Source: Hyalella azteca (taxonomy: Eukaryota; Arthropoda; Malacostraca; Amphipoda; Hyalellidae). From it: a DNA stretch of 64,000 nt. The stretch is taken from positions 62,001 through 126,000 of the forward strand of contig NW_025931635.1 in assembly GCF_000764305.2 (NCBI RefSeq), read 5' to 3'. Positions within the stretch are counted from its first letter, which is position 1; every line of letters begins with the position of its first letter. Below, piece by piece: positions 44,871-56,164 of the stretch. Made by a program: the position numbers and the translations under genes. The notes under the pieces were generated by a model. The model searched no databases, was not told where the DNA came from, and was given only the letters and a program-made list of their open reading frames with translations.

Positions 44871-45202
44871 GCTACGTCGAGCGGGTTGTGGATGATAAAA
44901 ATTATTTTGATTTTACGAAAATAGCCATGGTAGAAGGAATGGTGATTCCATCATTTTCTCCTAAGTTGAGGGTATGTCTGCTACGTTCGCTCACTGCTTA
45001 TGCTGTCAGAGCATTATCAGTTAAGCGTACTTCAAAACTTAATACGAAAAGAAAATTAAATATAATTCCCCATGCGGCAAAGTAAGCCTCTGCTTCTTTT
45101 TAAACGTATTTTAAATACCAAAGGCAAATTAGTGACCCACCATTCGTGATCACAGAAGCTATCTTTGCCGCGATATATTGGTACTCGCAGTCACTATAAA
45201 CC
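44871..45202. other. Flank of the piggyBac insertion
   Basis: Host sequence follows the TTAA. A plus frame (part of 44714-45085) reads YVERVVDDKNYFDFTKIAMV here, but it crosses the transposon end, so I do not call it a gene. It ends at the second adapter. Confidence 0.4.
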
Positions 45203-45240
45203 CTGTCTCTTATACACATCTAGATGTGTATAAGAGACAG
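45203..45240. other. Nextera mate-pair junction adapter, full length (artefact)
   Basis: CTGTCTCTTATACACATCT at 45203-45221 and AGATGTGTATAAGAGACAG at 45222-45240 form the complete 38-bp junction. The repeat array begins at the very next base. The plus frame 45178-45582 translates through it (VSYTHLDVYKRQ) and is spurious. Confidence 0.99.
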
Positions 45241-45560
45241 TCATACCAAGGCTACATTACCAGCTTTTTGCCATCTTCCATCCATCATACCAAGGCTACA
45301 TTATCAGCTTTTTGCCATCTTCCACCCATCATACCAAGGCTAAATTACCAGCTTTTTGCCATCTTCCACCCATCATACCAAGGCTACATTACCAGCTTTT
45401 TGCCATCTTCCACCCATCATACGAAGGCTACATTACCAGCTTTTTGCCATCTTCCACCATCATACCAAGGTTACAATACCAGCTTTTTGCCATCTTCCAC
45501 CATCATAATAGGCTACATTACCAGCTTTTTGCCATCTTCCACTTGTCATACCAAGGCTAC
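45241..45560. repeat. Minisatellite, 44-bp unit, about 7 copies
   Basis: The unit is TCATACCAAGGCTACATTAC followed by CAGCTTTTTGCCATCTTCCA and CCCA. Later copies lose a few bases, and the last diverges at TTGTCATACC. The left end is defined only by the adapter, so the array may continue elsewhere. Confidence 0.95.
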
Positions 45561-46107
45561 GGACCGAAACCATAAATCATAAACGCACTATATACTCTTC
45601 TGCTTTTTCCAGATAATTATGATCAAAATGCCACGTATGCATAAATCTTATTAAAATGTACACAAATGTTCCATTCGCCATGAATTTTCCCCAAGAAGAA
45701 TATAAATCCAACCAAAGAGATTTTTGAACAATAACAACGCGATTAACATGCCCCCTTTTTCATTAATATTTTTCTATAATTATTCTCAAAGCATTCTTTT
45801 ATTAAATTCCCAACTTAGAGTCGTCGCGTCACTTTAAAAGTTCTGTCTAGGCACAATCCAGCCTCAAAACTTGTCTCGAAAATTCCATCGATCTTCTTAG
45901 TGGAAAACAAATTGGGAGTCGCTGAAAGTTACTCGGGAAAATCATTAGTTGAAGTTAGGCGAAAACATTCATCATTTGCGACATTGAAAAATCCTTTTTT
46001 CTAACATCCACCTGAATAATCTGCAGTTCATTGTATAATACCATTTTGATTCACTTACGGTCACTTTGTAGAATTAAGATATAACTTCTTTCCAATTAAA
46101 TATTTAG
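45561..46107. other. No gene seen
   Basis: AT-rich DNA with no recognised element or splice-bounded frame. Confidence 0.45.
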
Positions 46108-46225
46108 AGCAATGAAGGGATGCACTCTTCAGAGCAATGAAGAGATGCACTCTTCAGGGCAATGAAGAGATGCACTCTTCAGAGCAATGAAGTTCTGCAT
46201 TCATCAGGGCAGTGAAGTGACGCAC
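46108..46225. repeat. Minisatellite, about 25-bp unit, 5 copies
   Basis: AGAGCAATGAAGAGATGCAC followed by TCTTC is repeated. The last two copies are diverged (TTCTGCATTCATC and TGACGCAC). Confidence 0.9.
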
Positions 46226-46614
46226 AGGCCACGTAATTGGGAAAGTCTTGCCTCTCTTCAGCGATTGAAAATCAATCATTGCTTTTCTAATTATTGTGCT
46301 CGTATTCTTACCAGTACTTCTGACCACTGAATAAATAACGGAGTAAAATAGCAGTTTTTATTGCATTAAGGTTGTTTGCATAATTGCCATGCTTCTATGT
46401 TTAAAAGCGAATGTCGTAATTAACTTGTCTCAATTTGTTATATTCGCGAGGAAGAATTTCAGGAATTATGCCGACTCGTTTCTCTATTAAGTTTATCTAA
46501 AAATATAAAAATTGTTTCAGGTATACTGAAGAATAAATAAACGTTTCAACTTAAATTGGAATGTTCCAACTGAGGCAAAATTTATTATTTGGTTAAATTT
46601 ATTTGCTGACTATT
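46226..46614. other. No gene seen
   Basis: AT-rich spacer with nothing recognised. Confidence 0.45.
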
Positions 46615-46870
46615 CGACCACGTGGCGCGTCATAATGGCTTACCTCCCACAACCCCCAGCACAATCAAGACAATTTGCCGGTGGATGGTTGGTTCCTATG
46701 GCGACGTAGGCACGAGGGCGTCTTGAAGTCTTCGTCAGCGGCTCAGCGGAGACAGCCAAGGCTTTGTTTCCATAGCAATGGCCTCCGAAGTTGTGCCCCC
46801 CAGAGCCGCTGAGGCTCAGCGGCCTCGCGGGGGTCGGCGACCCAGAGGCAGCAGCTTTCTCTCGTGAATC
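46615..46870 (-). promoter_or_regulatory. GC-rich island with two X-box-like (RFX) sites
   Basis: GTTCCTATGGCGAC (46692-46705) and GTTTCCATAGCAAT (46766-46779) each match about 11 of 14 positions of the RFX palindrome GTTGCCATGGCAAC. They lie in a GC-rich island within AT-rich DNA. On the minus strand a good donor (GGGAG|GTAAGC) lies about 45 bases past the sites, as if a 5' UTR exon ended there. A promoter on the minus strand is therefore possible. No TATA box or convincing coding exon supports it. Confidence 0.3.
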
Positions 46871-48744
46871 TCAATCGCTTTTGACGAATTCTGCGTCACG
46901 CCGACAATGCCGCGAGCGATTTTACTTTAATGGATTTTATTAAAGAAAGCCTGGCGACCTAGGCTTTGCTCAAATTCCGCGTTTTTGCAATACGATCGGC
47001 TGTGTTCAGGTCACAAGGTCTTTTCTTAATAAATGCTTTTCGTACGAAATCGGCCGGAGAATGGCCGTGAAAAATGGCAAAAAAATTATCGAAGTGCTGA
47101 AATCTGCCACGTGGTTTCTTTGTAAATTGACTGGTTTCTATTTTGTAAATTGATTCGAATACCAACGGTGTTTTTTAATTCAATAATTTTTCCCTTTATC
47201 AATTTTACTAATGGTTTTATTTTACATTTTCGGCATTTACCAAGAGCAGATTTCATTTCCGTACTTAATTGTTGATGTTCAAAACAGGCTTTTGCTCGAC
47301 ACTCAAGTTACAGTTAACGTAATTCGTTCTCGTACCATATAAATGCTTTGACAACTGTTTTATTATTTCATTAAGATACTTTATGTTTCACTGTTATATA
47401 GTAAATACTTTGTTACTTTCCTGAAACTTTTAAAAAATTGCAACTCGGTTACTCCAGGAGATTTCCTGGCTTCATTGTCCTCTGATTCGTGCCGCTCGAT
47501 CTTCACGCACAGATCGTAAAGAAAATTTTCTGAAGGAATTATCCATTCTTATAACGGGAATTTTAGTGAAATCCGTAGTGGTAAGTTTATTTTTAATTGA
47601 ACGGTTGGAGTACGACATTAATTCCGAGAGAATGTGGTTCCCGATAAAAAAAAAGTTTTCTTTAATCTTAATAAGTCTGGATTCCATAAGTAAATTTTTT
47701 TTATTATCTGATACCATTACTCTAACTTGTCTTAAAAACTCATCTGCAACAAATCAAATTTCAAATTCAAAATTTGTTGGCAAGTTTATTCTTGGTTAAT
47801 CACTAAACCAACGGCATGAATCTATTGTTAGAAATGCATTTTGTGTTTTATTGACATACAATTCAATGAAAATTGCAATTGTCTAAATTAAAGCAATAAA
47901 ACTTTCTCAAATGGGAAATTGCTGAACAAAATCCATGATTGTATCGATTTTGACACCTTGAAGCACAAATTGCATAAATTTAATTATTAGCGCTAGTCTA
48001 TACAAAATTTTCGACGTAATTACTCACATATTCAACAGTATTTAATGGTTAGCTTTAGTTTCTAGAAATTCTTTGAGATATTTACTCACATATTCGACTG
48101 TACATATTGATTAACTTTAATTTCTAAAAAATTTCCTGATATATTTACACTTACGATTCGATCGACTCGTATATTCGACGGAAACAACCATCAGATGGCA
48201 TCATCCTCTGGGCCTCCAGAAAAATGACCAATAACAGTTATGAACTTGAAACACTTCTGCGAAAACACAACGAAGTCTTAACTTGCTGTCTTATAATAGA
48301 TGAATCGAAAGATGATCGTGGCGCAAGATCATAGCAACGGCTTTATTCCTATAACATGGACGTATTTGAGCTAACTAGCACGCTTTGTAAGTTCATTAAT
48401 TGTATAGGTACTTATGGGCATCCCGTAGTTGTTTTCTTCTTGAAATTAACTGACATTCGTGATGAAATTGATGCATAATGATCATGAAGGCTTATGGTCA
48501 GAAATGTTGTTATAATGTTTACCGTGATTGAAGCGATTAATGGTTAATTCATATGCGTCAATATCATATGTTCATATAAGTCAGAGCTTTGGAACCGGAT
48601 CTGCCCTACAGGCATGGCAAAAACTTCTTAAAAACTGGTAGTCAAACTGAACCGATAACATATTGCTTAGGGACACGTGCTGAAATATTCAGAATTTTTT
48701 CGGGCAGTGATTGATATTATTGAACATTACACCACAATGCCACA
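46871..48744. other. No gene seen
   Basis: AT-rich DNA. Minus frames at 46959-47165 and 47472-47717 show no features. A loose direct repeat (TTTACTCACATATTCGAC-type) occurs near 48020-48110. Confidence 0.4.
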
Positions 48745-48825
48745 ATTTATGCGTGCAAACCTGGAATGGGAATATGACTATTGAGGCCCTCCCATGTCCA
48801 AATGATAAATTTCTCTTTATTTAAG
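48745..48825. repeat. Possible third copy (C) of the dispersed repeat
   Basis: ACCTGGAATGGGAATATGAC then TATTGAGGCCCTCC parallels copy A (GCCTGGAGTGGATATGTCAT, TATTGCCGGGCC). It is followed by an inverted match to the TTTGGACA part. The relation is weak and partly rearranged. Confidence 0.3.
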
Positions 48826-49463
48826 TGAAGAAATTACCATAATTAAAGCAGCACACGATAATGTATGAAGAAATAAAGTATGATGTCGGGAAATACCTTC
48901 AACAGAATAATATACGCTCACCTCAACCTGAAATATGGGTTGTATTTCCCACGTTATTCACGTTATATTCACCAATAAAATCACTAAGTGTTCATTTTGG
49001 ATTTAAAACTGAGTTGGAGAAGATTACTTATGTCGGTTCATATAGGTGCTAACTTAAGTTAGACTTGTGTTAACGAATTGGACTTTTTATATTATGCCAT
49101 ATTAGCACCCAACATAATCTGCTACAGCATCAGAAAGTCGTGAGAGTTTTGGTTTTGCATGAGGGTTTGTTCCGATGAAGATTTTCCAATCCAACAGACC
49201 TGTTGGATCTTATTTTGGCTTCCTGATTTATATTTTTGAATAAAAAGTTTGAATAACTGAGGGAAAACTTTGCAGCTTCCAGGAAATTCCTCCAATCATT
49301 GCAATCTTGATTAACTTTGGTGAACGAACTGTTGTATAGAAAGTTAAAGCTGTAGGGTTTTTTCCCTACGCTGGAGGTAATCCTCTTCTAGAAATGATTT
49401 CCAAAGTTAAGCGCTAAGCAGGATAGAAATAAGTGATCATCAATTAAGGCATTTTAATAAGAA
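48826..49463. other. No gene seen
   Basis: A 63-codon plus frame at 48861-49052 has no supporting features. The sequence after 49330 is likely downstream of the minus-strand gene 3' end. Confidence 0.4.
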
Positions 49464-49667
49464 TTTATTCAAAGCTTCTTATTCGGGGCAGTTTCTTCAT
49501 ATTCAAAGTAGTTTAAATCCATTTATAGAAAGCTGCGTCCAGGTTTAATTTAATTTGGCAGAAAGGCAGCAACGAGAGCAGCGACTCAGCCTTATATGGA
49601 CTGAGCCCGTTCTGCTTCTTCGCCGTAGTCTTTCCAGAAGTCCGGATCGGAAATTTCCCGAACAAAG
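49464..49667 (-). CDS. Possible 3'-terminal exon and 3' UTR, unidentified
   Basis: On the minus strand the acceptor AATAAATAATACAG (weak pyrimidine tract) precedes one base and 24 codons, FVREISDPDFWKDYGEEAER then AQSI, ending at TAA (49594-49592). A canonical AATAAA (49469-49464) lies about 120 bases past the stop. The hydrophilic, codon-like end plus stop plus poly-A signal is the expected layout of a last exon. The family is not recognised; a secreted or cytoplasmic C-terminus cannot be distinguished. Confidence 0.4.
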
Positions 49668-50571
49668 CTGTATTATTTATTCATTCGTCTTAAATTCGTT
49701 ACGGAATTTTTTACATTGAAAATATTTACCAATCGTCTTTTTTACCTGATTTCAAGATCAGCTACAAAGTAAAGAAAAAATTTCACTGATAGATGACACT
49801 AGTTCGCGAACAATTAATTTCCTGATGGCAGTTTGAATCTCAAACCTATGAATGCGCTCAGCTGCATTCAATTTTTCATCTTTCACAAATATTTTGCAAT
49901 ATCTGCCTAATTTCTACTATAAAAGAAAATATTATACTCATGACATCTAATCTAGTATTTATAATTACTTGAATAAAACGGAATAAAATGTAATGTTGCG
50001 TTAAATAATATAATATAATATAATATAATATAATATAATATAATATAATATAATATAATATAATATAATATAATATAAATATAATGTTATGTAATATTTA
50101 ATATTTTATTGCTATAAATTAATCCCGTCCAACGTGTCCGAAATTAATACTCTTGACATTTTAACTATGAAGTCTTTTGCTTATAAAGACTTATCACTTA
50201 TTTTATAAAAATCACCTCCCTACTTTTCCGTAAACAAGACATAACTGACGATATCAGAGATTACAAAGAGATCATAACAGTGATATCATAATTAATGTGT
50301 AAAAAATCATAAGAGATAATATCACTACTTATCAGTAAAGAGGAAACATATTCAACTCCCGTCATAACTCATAATGTTGTTTGTTAAAAATTTCTGCTGC
50401 ACTTACATATGTTAGTACAATTTCCCTAAATTTCTTCAAATTCAGCAACTTTGCAGCCCACAAATTTGAAGATCGGCTTGCATATCAGATAGGTTTTCTT
50501 GCGTTAGATTGTTGTTGCGCGGTATATATAAAAATCAAACAGTTTCTTGAGGAGTGCGAAAGGTCCATTAT
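49668..50571. repeat. AT-rich spacer with (TAATA)n microsatellite
   Basis: A pentanucleotide run of TAATA units fills about 50005-50088. The rest is AT-rich and without a supported gene. Confidence 0.7.
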
Positions 50572-50913
50572 TTACGCTTTAATTTCAAAGTCAAGTGTAA
50601 ATGGTTTACAAGCATTTGTTGTCTGTGCACCGTATTTTATAAGACGACTCGCGGTGCACGTGTTTACTGCAATGTGCAGGCGGTCTGCCATCCAGCTGCT
50701 CAGCTCCTGACATCGCTCAGGCCTGCAAAGTTTCTTGTAATTAGCGAGCTCTTGTAAAAGTTTGACAGCTATGCTGAAGTTATGCATTTTCTTCACGCAA
50801 ATTGCCTGGCCACGGTGCTCGTAAAAGCAGTTGGTCGCTAGGTCTAGCTCACGACTATAATCAAATGAAAATGATCGCCCCCAATTTTGATAACGTAGTT
50901 CTTTTAACTTCAT
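50572..50913 (-). CDS. 113-codon open frame, doubtful
   Basis: A minus frame from ATG encodes a mixed, non-repetitive sequence including SIAVKLLQELANYKKLCRPE and SSWMADRLHIAVNTCTASRL. Acceptor-like AAACTTTGCAG and GATGTCAG lie within it, so part of it could be an exon. It is among the longest non-repetitive frames, but a plus frame of 109 codons overlaps it. No domain is recognised. Confidence 0.25.
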   Translation of the reverse strand: MKLKELRYQNWGRSFSFDYSRELDLATNCFYEHRGQAICVKKMHNFSIAVKLLQELANYKKLCRPERCQELSSWMADRLHIAVNTCTASRLIKYGAQTTNACKPFTLDFEIKA

Positions 50914-52232
50914 TTCTTGTTGAGATTTGTTTTAACATTATTACAGTAAATGGGATAGACACGCGTTCGGCCTGCGGAACAGTTCTTCTGGTAAGCAGAG
51001 TACTCATATAATGGGTTCATGGCCATTATTTCACTTAGTTTTTATTAATTTTAAGGAGCGCTAGAGTTGCAAGAAGCCTTAATACATTTCAACCTACCCA
51101 CAACATCATAACGGAAACTATAAAAAATAAAACATTTTCTTATTCAAATAATTAAGAAATTAATAATTTCTTATTAATAATTATTTAGTAATAATTATTC
51201 TTATTGTTATTATAATTATTCTTATTGAATAATTATAATAATAATAATAAACTTTGACTTGAAAAGCGTGTATTGAAAATATATATTACATAGTACAATC
51301 CATTAACTAAAAGAAATTTTCAAATGAATACATGTATGACAATTTAATATAAATTAGGCGGATTACGAACTAGCGCGTGTTTAGTGAAATCGTGGTAGCA
51401 TGGAGCGGCCGCGGAGACAAGGCGAAGCTGCCGATCAAAACCTGTTGTTGGAGTGACTGCAGTTCAGGAAATACCGCCGCCTCTCGAACTTATGCTGGCA
51501 CACGAGTGATATAAGCGAAGCCTTCATTATTTTCTAACCGGCTTAAGCTCTCGATTGGGATTTTGTATGAAAATTACCTCCTTCATAACTAGCAACATCC
51601 TTCTTGATATGTGTTACAACTTATTAATAACACTTCGGTGTTAGATGCCCAGCTGATTGCAAATTCGTGCAAGAATTATTCATCCGTGCCAACCACCTCA
51701 ATTTAAATTATATTTGATGATGTTCAAAAACGTGCATTGATTTTAGTTAGTTTATTCTTAATTTTGTTTAGTCCAATATTTAGAGCCGATAGTCTAGGAC
51801 AGACAGTACGTGCGTTTAACTGGCTATAATTAACTGGCTTTATATCGTAAGCATTAGTTTTGTGTTTGACATAGCAATTTTTAGTTGGAAATGTTTCAAA
51901 TAATAACACATGTTTTGTGATCAAGGAAGCTAGCTGCGATTTCAGTCGCGTAATATGAAAGTTAGGGAGCATTTACTTCCCATTGTCAATCAAATGAAAA
52001 TTGGCTCTCTACACATCAATCAATGAATGTCAACTATTGTCTGTTTCGCAGACTGACAGATCAAGATCCCCTTATTGGGCAGAGGTGAATTTCTTCTGAA
52101 TATAATTGCACATATGCAAAGTTAGCAATTTTTGCCGCACCTCTTAACCCCGAAACTTGTTTAATTTATTTTATTATTGACTACACGTTCAACAAGTTCT
52201 CCAAGCAAAGCCTAGTCATGAACAAATTGTAT
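50914..52232. other. No gene seen; AT-rich foldback near 51.15-51.25 kb
   Basis: Short AT-rich inverted and trinucleotide repeats (AATAATTATT, TAATAATAA) cluster at about 51125-51250. The minus frame at 51724-51972 is unremarkable. Confidence 0.45.
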
Positions 52233-52496
52233 TCAAAGCAGAGCAGTTGCCCTGAGAAAAACAATCTCCTCGAACATATGCTCGCTATTATTTATAATAG
52301 ATAATTCCCCAACAGAACGGTTGCCATGCAGGCAATATTTCTCCGCATAATAAATTATGCACTTCTCATCTATAAATGTCTGCTGCAGACGCTGGCACAA
52401 AAACTTAGCAGACTGCGCGCTGCCAGAAGATCGTCGGTGTAACATTGCACGTCGACGTCGGGAATCACAGACCCGCCTGGGAACTTCCCGCCAGCG
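52233..52496 (-). CDS. Possible terminal exon, 87 codons, arginine-rich start
   Basis: A good minus-strand acceptor (GTTTCTTTCACCCACAG) is followed in phase 0 by 87 codons to TGA. It begins RWREVPRRVCDSRRRRAML and continues LCQRLQQTFIDEKCIIYYAE and LHGNRSVGELSI. It abuts the left arm of the composite repeat at 52517. No family is recognised. Confidence 0.3.
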   Translation of the reverse strand, partial: RWREVPRRVCDSRRRRAMLHRRSSGSAQSAKFLCQRLQQTFIDEKCIIYYAEKYCLHGNRSVGELSIINNSEHMFEEIVFLRATALL

Positions 52497-52516
52497 CTGT
52501 GGGTGAAAGAAACTCT

Positions 52517-52702
52517 GCATTACGGACGACCGCCGCCTCTATATTCCCTGGGGGCCATACTTTCAAAATTAGACAAGTGAACGTAAGTACTTACGCTCTA
52601 ATTTCTTGTCTATGATTGGTGGATTTTGCTTGAAAGGCCGTCAATGATTGGCTGATGAACTTACGATCCAGGGGAAATAGCGGCGGCGGTCGCCCGTAAT
52701 GC
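52517..52702. mobile_element. Composite foldback element holding MITE family 1 copy 2
   Basis: The outer arms (52517-52551 and 52668-52702) are 35 bp and match at 31 positions (GCATTACGG, CGACCGCCGCC, then CCCTGG when the right arm is reverse-complemented). Between them lies a copy of MITE family 1 (52552-52667), which shares CGTAAGTACTTACG and TGATTGGTGGATTTTGC with 30807-30951 but lacks the right terminal repeat. The inner copy either inserted into an older palindromic element or was captured by it. Confidence 0.8.
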
Positions 52703-53230
52703 AATGTTTACATCGGTCGAGGCTCGGAAAATTTTCCTGCACAGGGAAGTTAAGCGATCAGTGTTATGCAGGGGATGGGCTGTTTTTTAATCACAGACGA
52801 GTTTTTTAGCATCGCTGTTCTACCGAGATCCTCCATGATTGACAGTATAAATATTAGTCATATATTTACTTTAACGAGTCTAGTAACATTTTTGTTGCCT
52901 AATGTGGCTAACAATATCAATATATCTGTATAAAATAAGAAATCTACAAAACATTTTTTATAGATTTGTTGAACTTGATTCTTCATTTGCACAAATTAAG
53001 TAAAAAACTCATGCCATTAAGCTATACATTCGAAATTCATTTCCATATTTTCGTGGCACAGGAGATATTCATTGAAGCGTTTAATGCTTCTAGCTGTGGG
53101 CCAATCAAGTTCATCGCTGCATGATTTTCCGGGAATTCTTGGCATATCCAAGGGCTAATATTGTATGGTTTACGTGACTCGAACGATTACGAACGGCCGA
53201 TGTGAGGCTATGATTCCGACTCAGGTGTAA
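52703..53230. other. No gene seen
   Basis: AT-rich spacer leading into the 42-bp array. Confidence 0.45.
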
Positions 53231-53497
53231 GGCTAGTCCAAGCTGGTCGCTTAGCACTGGAGGGATATGTAAGGCTAGTCCAAGCTGGTCGCTTAGCACT
53301 GGAGGGATATGTAAGGCTAGTCCAAGCTGGTCGCATATCACTGGAAGGATTTAAAAGGCTAGTTCAAGCTGGTCGCTACCATTGCAAGGATATGCAAGGC
53401 TAGTCCAAGCTGGTCGCTTAGCACCGGAAGGATCTGTAAGGCTAGTCCAAGCTGGTCGCTTAGCACCGGAAGGATCTGTAAGGCTAGTCCAAGCTGG
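53231..53497. repeat. Minisatellite, 42-bp unit, about 6 copies
   Basis: GGCTAGTCCAAGCTGGTCGC recurs at 53231, 53273, 53315 and on to about 53490, with variable tails (CACTGGAGGGATATGTAA or CACCGGAAGGATCTGTAA). Because 42 is divisible by three, several minus frames stay open with 14-residue repeats. I treat these as non-coding. Confidence 0.95.
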
Positions 53498-55804
53498 GGC
53501 ACGTAACGATTTTCGAAACTCGCGTCTTCTCGTTGCTGAGCGAGATGTGTAAAGAAGAAAATATGAATCCCCATCCATCATGGCGGAGAAGATAACTCTT
53601 CATCCTCACGGTCCGGGTGCCGTGACCGGGTGTATAAAGCCTGGACGGTCGTAAACCGCCGCAGCCAAATTGGAATGTTTTCATCGGACGCTGAGATGCG
53701 ACCTTCGCCGCGCGGATAGGCGCAGACCTGACCGGCTTCCTTGCAAAATACGAAGACGGCGGTTCGTGCATTAGTTGTAATGTAATGTGATGAAAGCTTG
53801 GTAATGTTATGAATCATAGCTTGCATTGAATCAATAATGAATACCAGACTCGAATAAATGTTACTTATGGATGAAAATCTATAATTTTGTGAAGTGGGAC
53901 TTATAATGCATTGTACTCTAGTGCACTAAATTCAGATAAGTGCCATCAATCTACTAGGAGACAGATTTTTTATTAGTTTTGTCAGGACCTGAACCCTTTC
54001 GTGAATGACGGACTGTGGCGTGCTGCGCAATGTTTCACCCTACAATTTGCATGTAGGTAAACATTCAAGGCACAGCTAACTACAGGGGCATAGGAGAAAC
54101 ACTCCTGTACCTATGCTATCTCAAAAAGAATATTATTGTATCCAGTTATTGTGATAAATTTATTATTTCTATCTGTTTATTTAAAATATCTGTTACTATA
54201 AGCTAGTGCACTCGTTTACCGAAGTAAGTTTGTGTTATAATTTAACTCCTAAGTTATATATGTAGGTGAATATTTTATTAGCAAAATCAGTACTTCTCAC
54301 AACAAATTTATTTGTGACAATGATCCAATTGTACGATTCCTAACACCAAGTTTGTCTGTAGGGTCAAGCATTGAGGTACAAGATACGGTTCAAAAAATAA
54401 GAGCAACAGAAAAGCAGCTACAGCGCAGGAGCCTAACTGGTCACTGGTCACTGGTCTCTGTCACCTCAGTTGCAACATAGCCTACCTGGACTTTCTAGTC
54501 CCGTTTATATAATTTTACCATTAACACGCATTTATATATTTTACAGATATATTTAATGATTTAATTATGTAACAAATATTTTTTAATTTTTAATTATGTT
54601 TCAGATATATTTAATTGCTATACAGAAATTCAATTCTCACTTCAAATTTACCATGATTCTGAAAAAAATACAAATAAAAATTTGTAAAACACATTGCAGT
54701 TTCGCAAGTCTTTTACAAGGTTTTGGTAAAGTTGGTTATTGGTAAACATTGCTTTTACAGCAATTAAATTAAGCTGCTGATAAAAATTAATATTTTTAAC
54801 TTTTGCTTGATCCAGTTTTATATCAATAGCTTTAAGTCTGCATAACTTGACGAATGAGCTTCTCATTTATTGGCGATAAAATTAAATTGGTGGATAATTC
54901 AATGGAAATCGATATAAATCGTGTGAGAAAAGGAAAGCGAAAATTACACAAGTTAAGCTTACCTTAACGACATCCCTTGATAAAATTAAATGGTGTTTTC
55001 GTTGCATGTGTGGCCAGAAGGCGACATTTCCCAGAATTTGGCTCACATCTCAAAAATTTTAAACATTATCAGTGATGCTTGGATCAAACATTTGATCAAA
55101 TTTTTCCCCTCGTCCAGTCCAGCGACCTAAAATTGCAAGAACTGTAGCCTCATCAGTACATGAAATTCTCAATTACGAACGAATCTAACGCTGTTTTACT
55201 TACGAAAAGATGGCCTCCATCATTATTTCAACTATGGTTGTTAAAAGAAAAGCTTGACTCGTCGCTTCATTAAAAATAGATAGCATTTTGATATATTATA
55301 TCAGAGAATTTTACCTCATCAGATAGTAATGAAAACTACTTGGTTCACAAAAGAATCTCTAAAAACCGATTCACGTAAGAGTGAACAGTGAATTCCGATA
55401 GTGCAATGAAATGTAGTGCGTTGGATTAAGAGACGCAAACGATAGAATGACATACAAGAACTACTATTAAATACGGCACAACCGCGTGTGCGAGCAGGGA
55501 GTAAAACTATACACATTATCATCCATTCTATGCAGACAATTGCTTAGTTTAATGTGATATTTTCTGGCAATGATTGGTTCATTAAAAAATAATTTCTTCT
55601 ATTCCCAAGCTTCGTCTATGACTGAATTAATTGGTTTTATCTTGACGAAGATAATAATATTCTTCGTCACAAGTTTCTTGAACAATGTTGTTTCTTTCGC
55701 GGATGGGGTGCTCGGAAAATTATAATATGTGGCTAATTAATGTAATAAAGATGTTATTATTTAACATCTTTCTTATTATAACAATATTTTATTTTCCTCC
55801 TCAG
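53498..55804. other. No supported gene
   Basis: A GC-rich patch at about 53590-53770 gives overlapping minus frames of 82-95 codons, none recognisable. At about 54645 a very strong minus acceptor (TATTTTTTTCAG) precedes only a few codons. The rest is AT-rich. Confidence 0.4.
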
Positions 55805-55903
55805 CCCGAATCTCGCCCAGACGTCTTCCTCTATCTCGTAAGCTCCGTTCACAGCGCGCGCCCGACAGGACGTTATCTCGCGCTGAAACCTGCGCTAAGT
55901 TAA
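55805..55903 (+). CDS. Possible exon after a strong acceptor, unidentified
   Basis: The acceptor TATTTTATTTTCCTCCTCAG is one of the best in the window. It is followed in phase 0 by 32 codons to TAA, starting PESRPDVFLYLVSSVHSARP. A donor-like CTC|GTAAGC inside it (55838) could instead give a 33-bp exon. No family is recognised. Confidence 0.28.
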   Translation, partial: PESRPDVFLYLVSSVHSARPTGRYLALKPALS

Positions 55904-56025
55904 AACCAACAATAATGTTGATATTTAGAAACAGGTTCTGCCATTTGATCATTCATGTCTTTTTTTTTTATAAATGTGGACTGTTTATTTCATCAGGAAT
56001 AAACTGTTAGGCTGGAGGCTCTTAC

Positions 56026-56155
56026 TCGATCAGTCGGGTGGTAGGTAGCGTGGACGTGGTCCCATAAGGACCCATCTCGACACAGGGCCCCCCGGCCCCG
56101 GCCTCCCCGCCGGGTGGCGGGTAATCGATCGTCGGGCCGCTGCTCCTGCAGCTTT
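56026..56155 (-). CDS. Possible GC-rich exon, unidentified
   Basis: On the minus strand GCCGCTAAAGCTGCAG may act as acceptor, and the frame is open through RGGRGRGALCRDGSLWDHVH then ATYHPTDR to a good donor, CGA|GTAAGA (56025-56020). The block is strongly GC-rich and directly abuts the 17-bp minisatellite, so composition alone could explain the open frame. Confidence 0.22.
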
Positions 56156-56164
56156 AGCGGCGTG

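Noticed and set aside
44714..45085. 123-codon plus frame
   Set aside because: It runs antisense through the piggyBac terminal repeat and across the TTAA junction, so it is not a continuous host gene.
45178..45582. 134-codon plus frame
   Set aside because: It translates the Nextera adapter and then a 44-bp minisatellite, so it is an artefact.
53111..53581. Several minus frames with 14-residue repeats (SDQLGLALHIPPVL type)
   Set aside because: Three overlapping frames of a 42-bp minisatellite are all open, the mark of a non-coding array.
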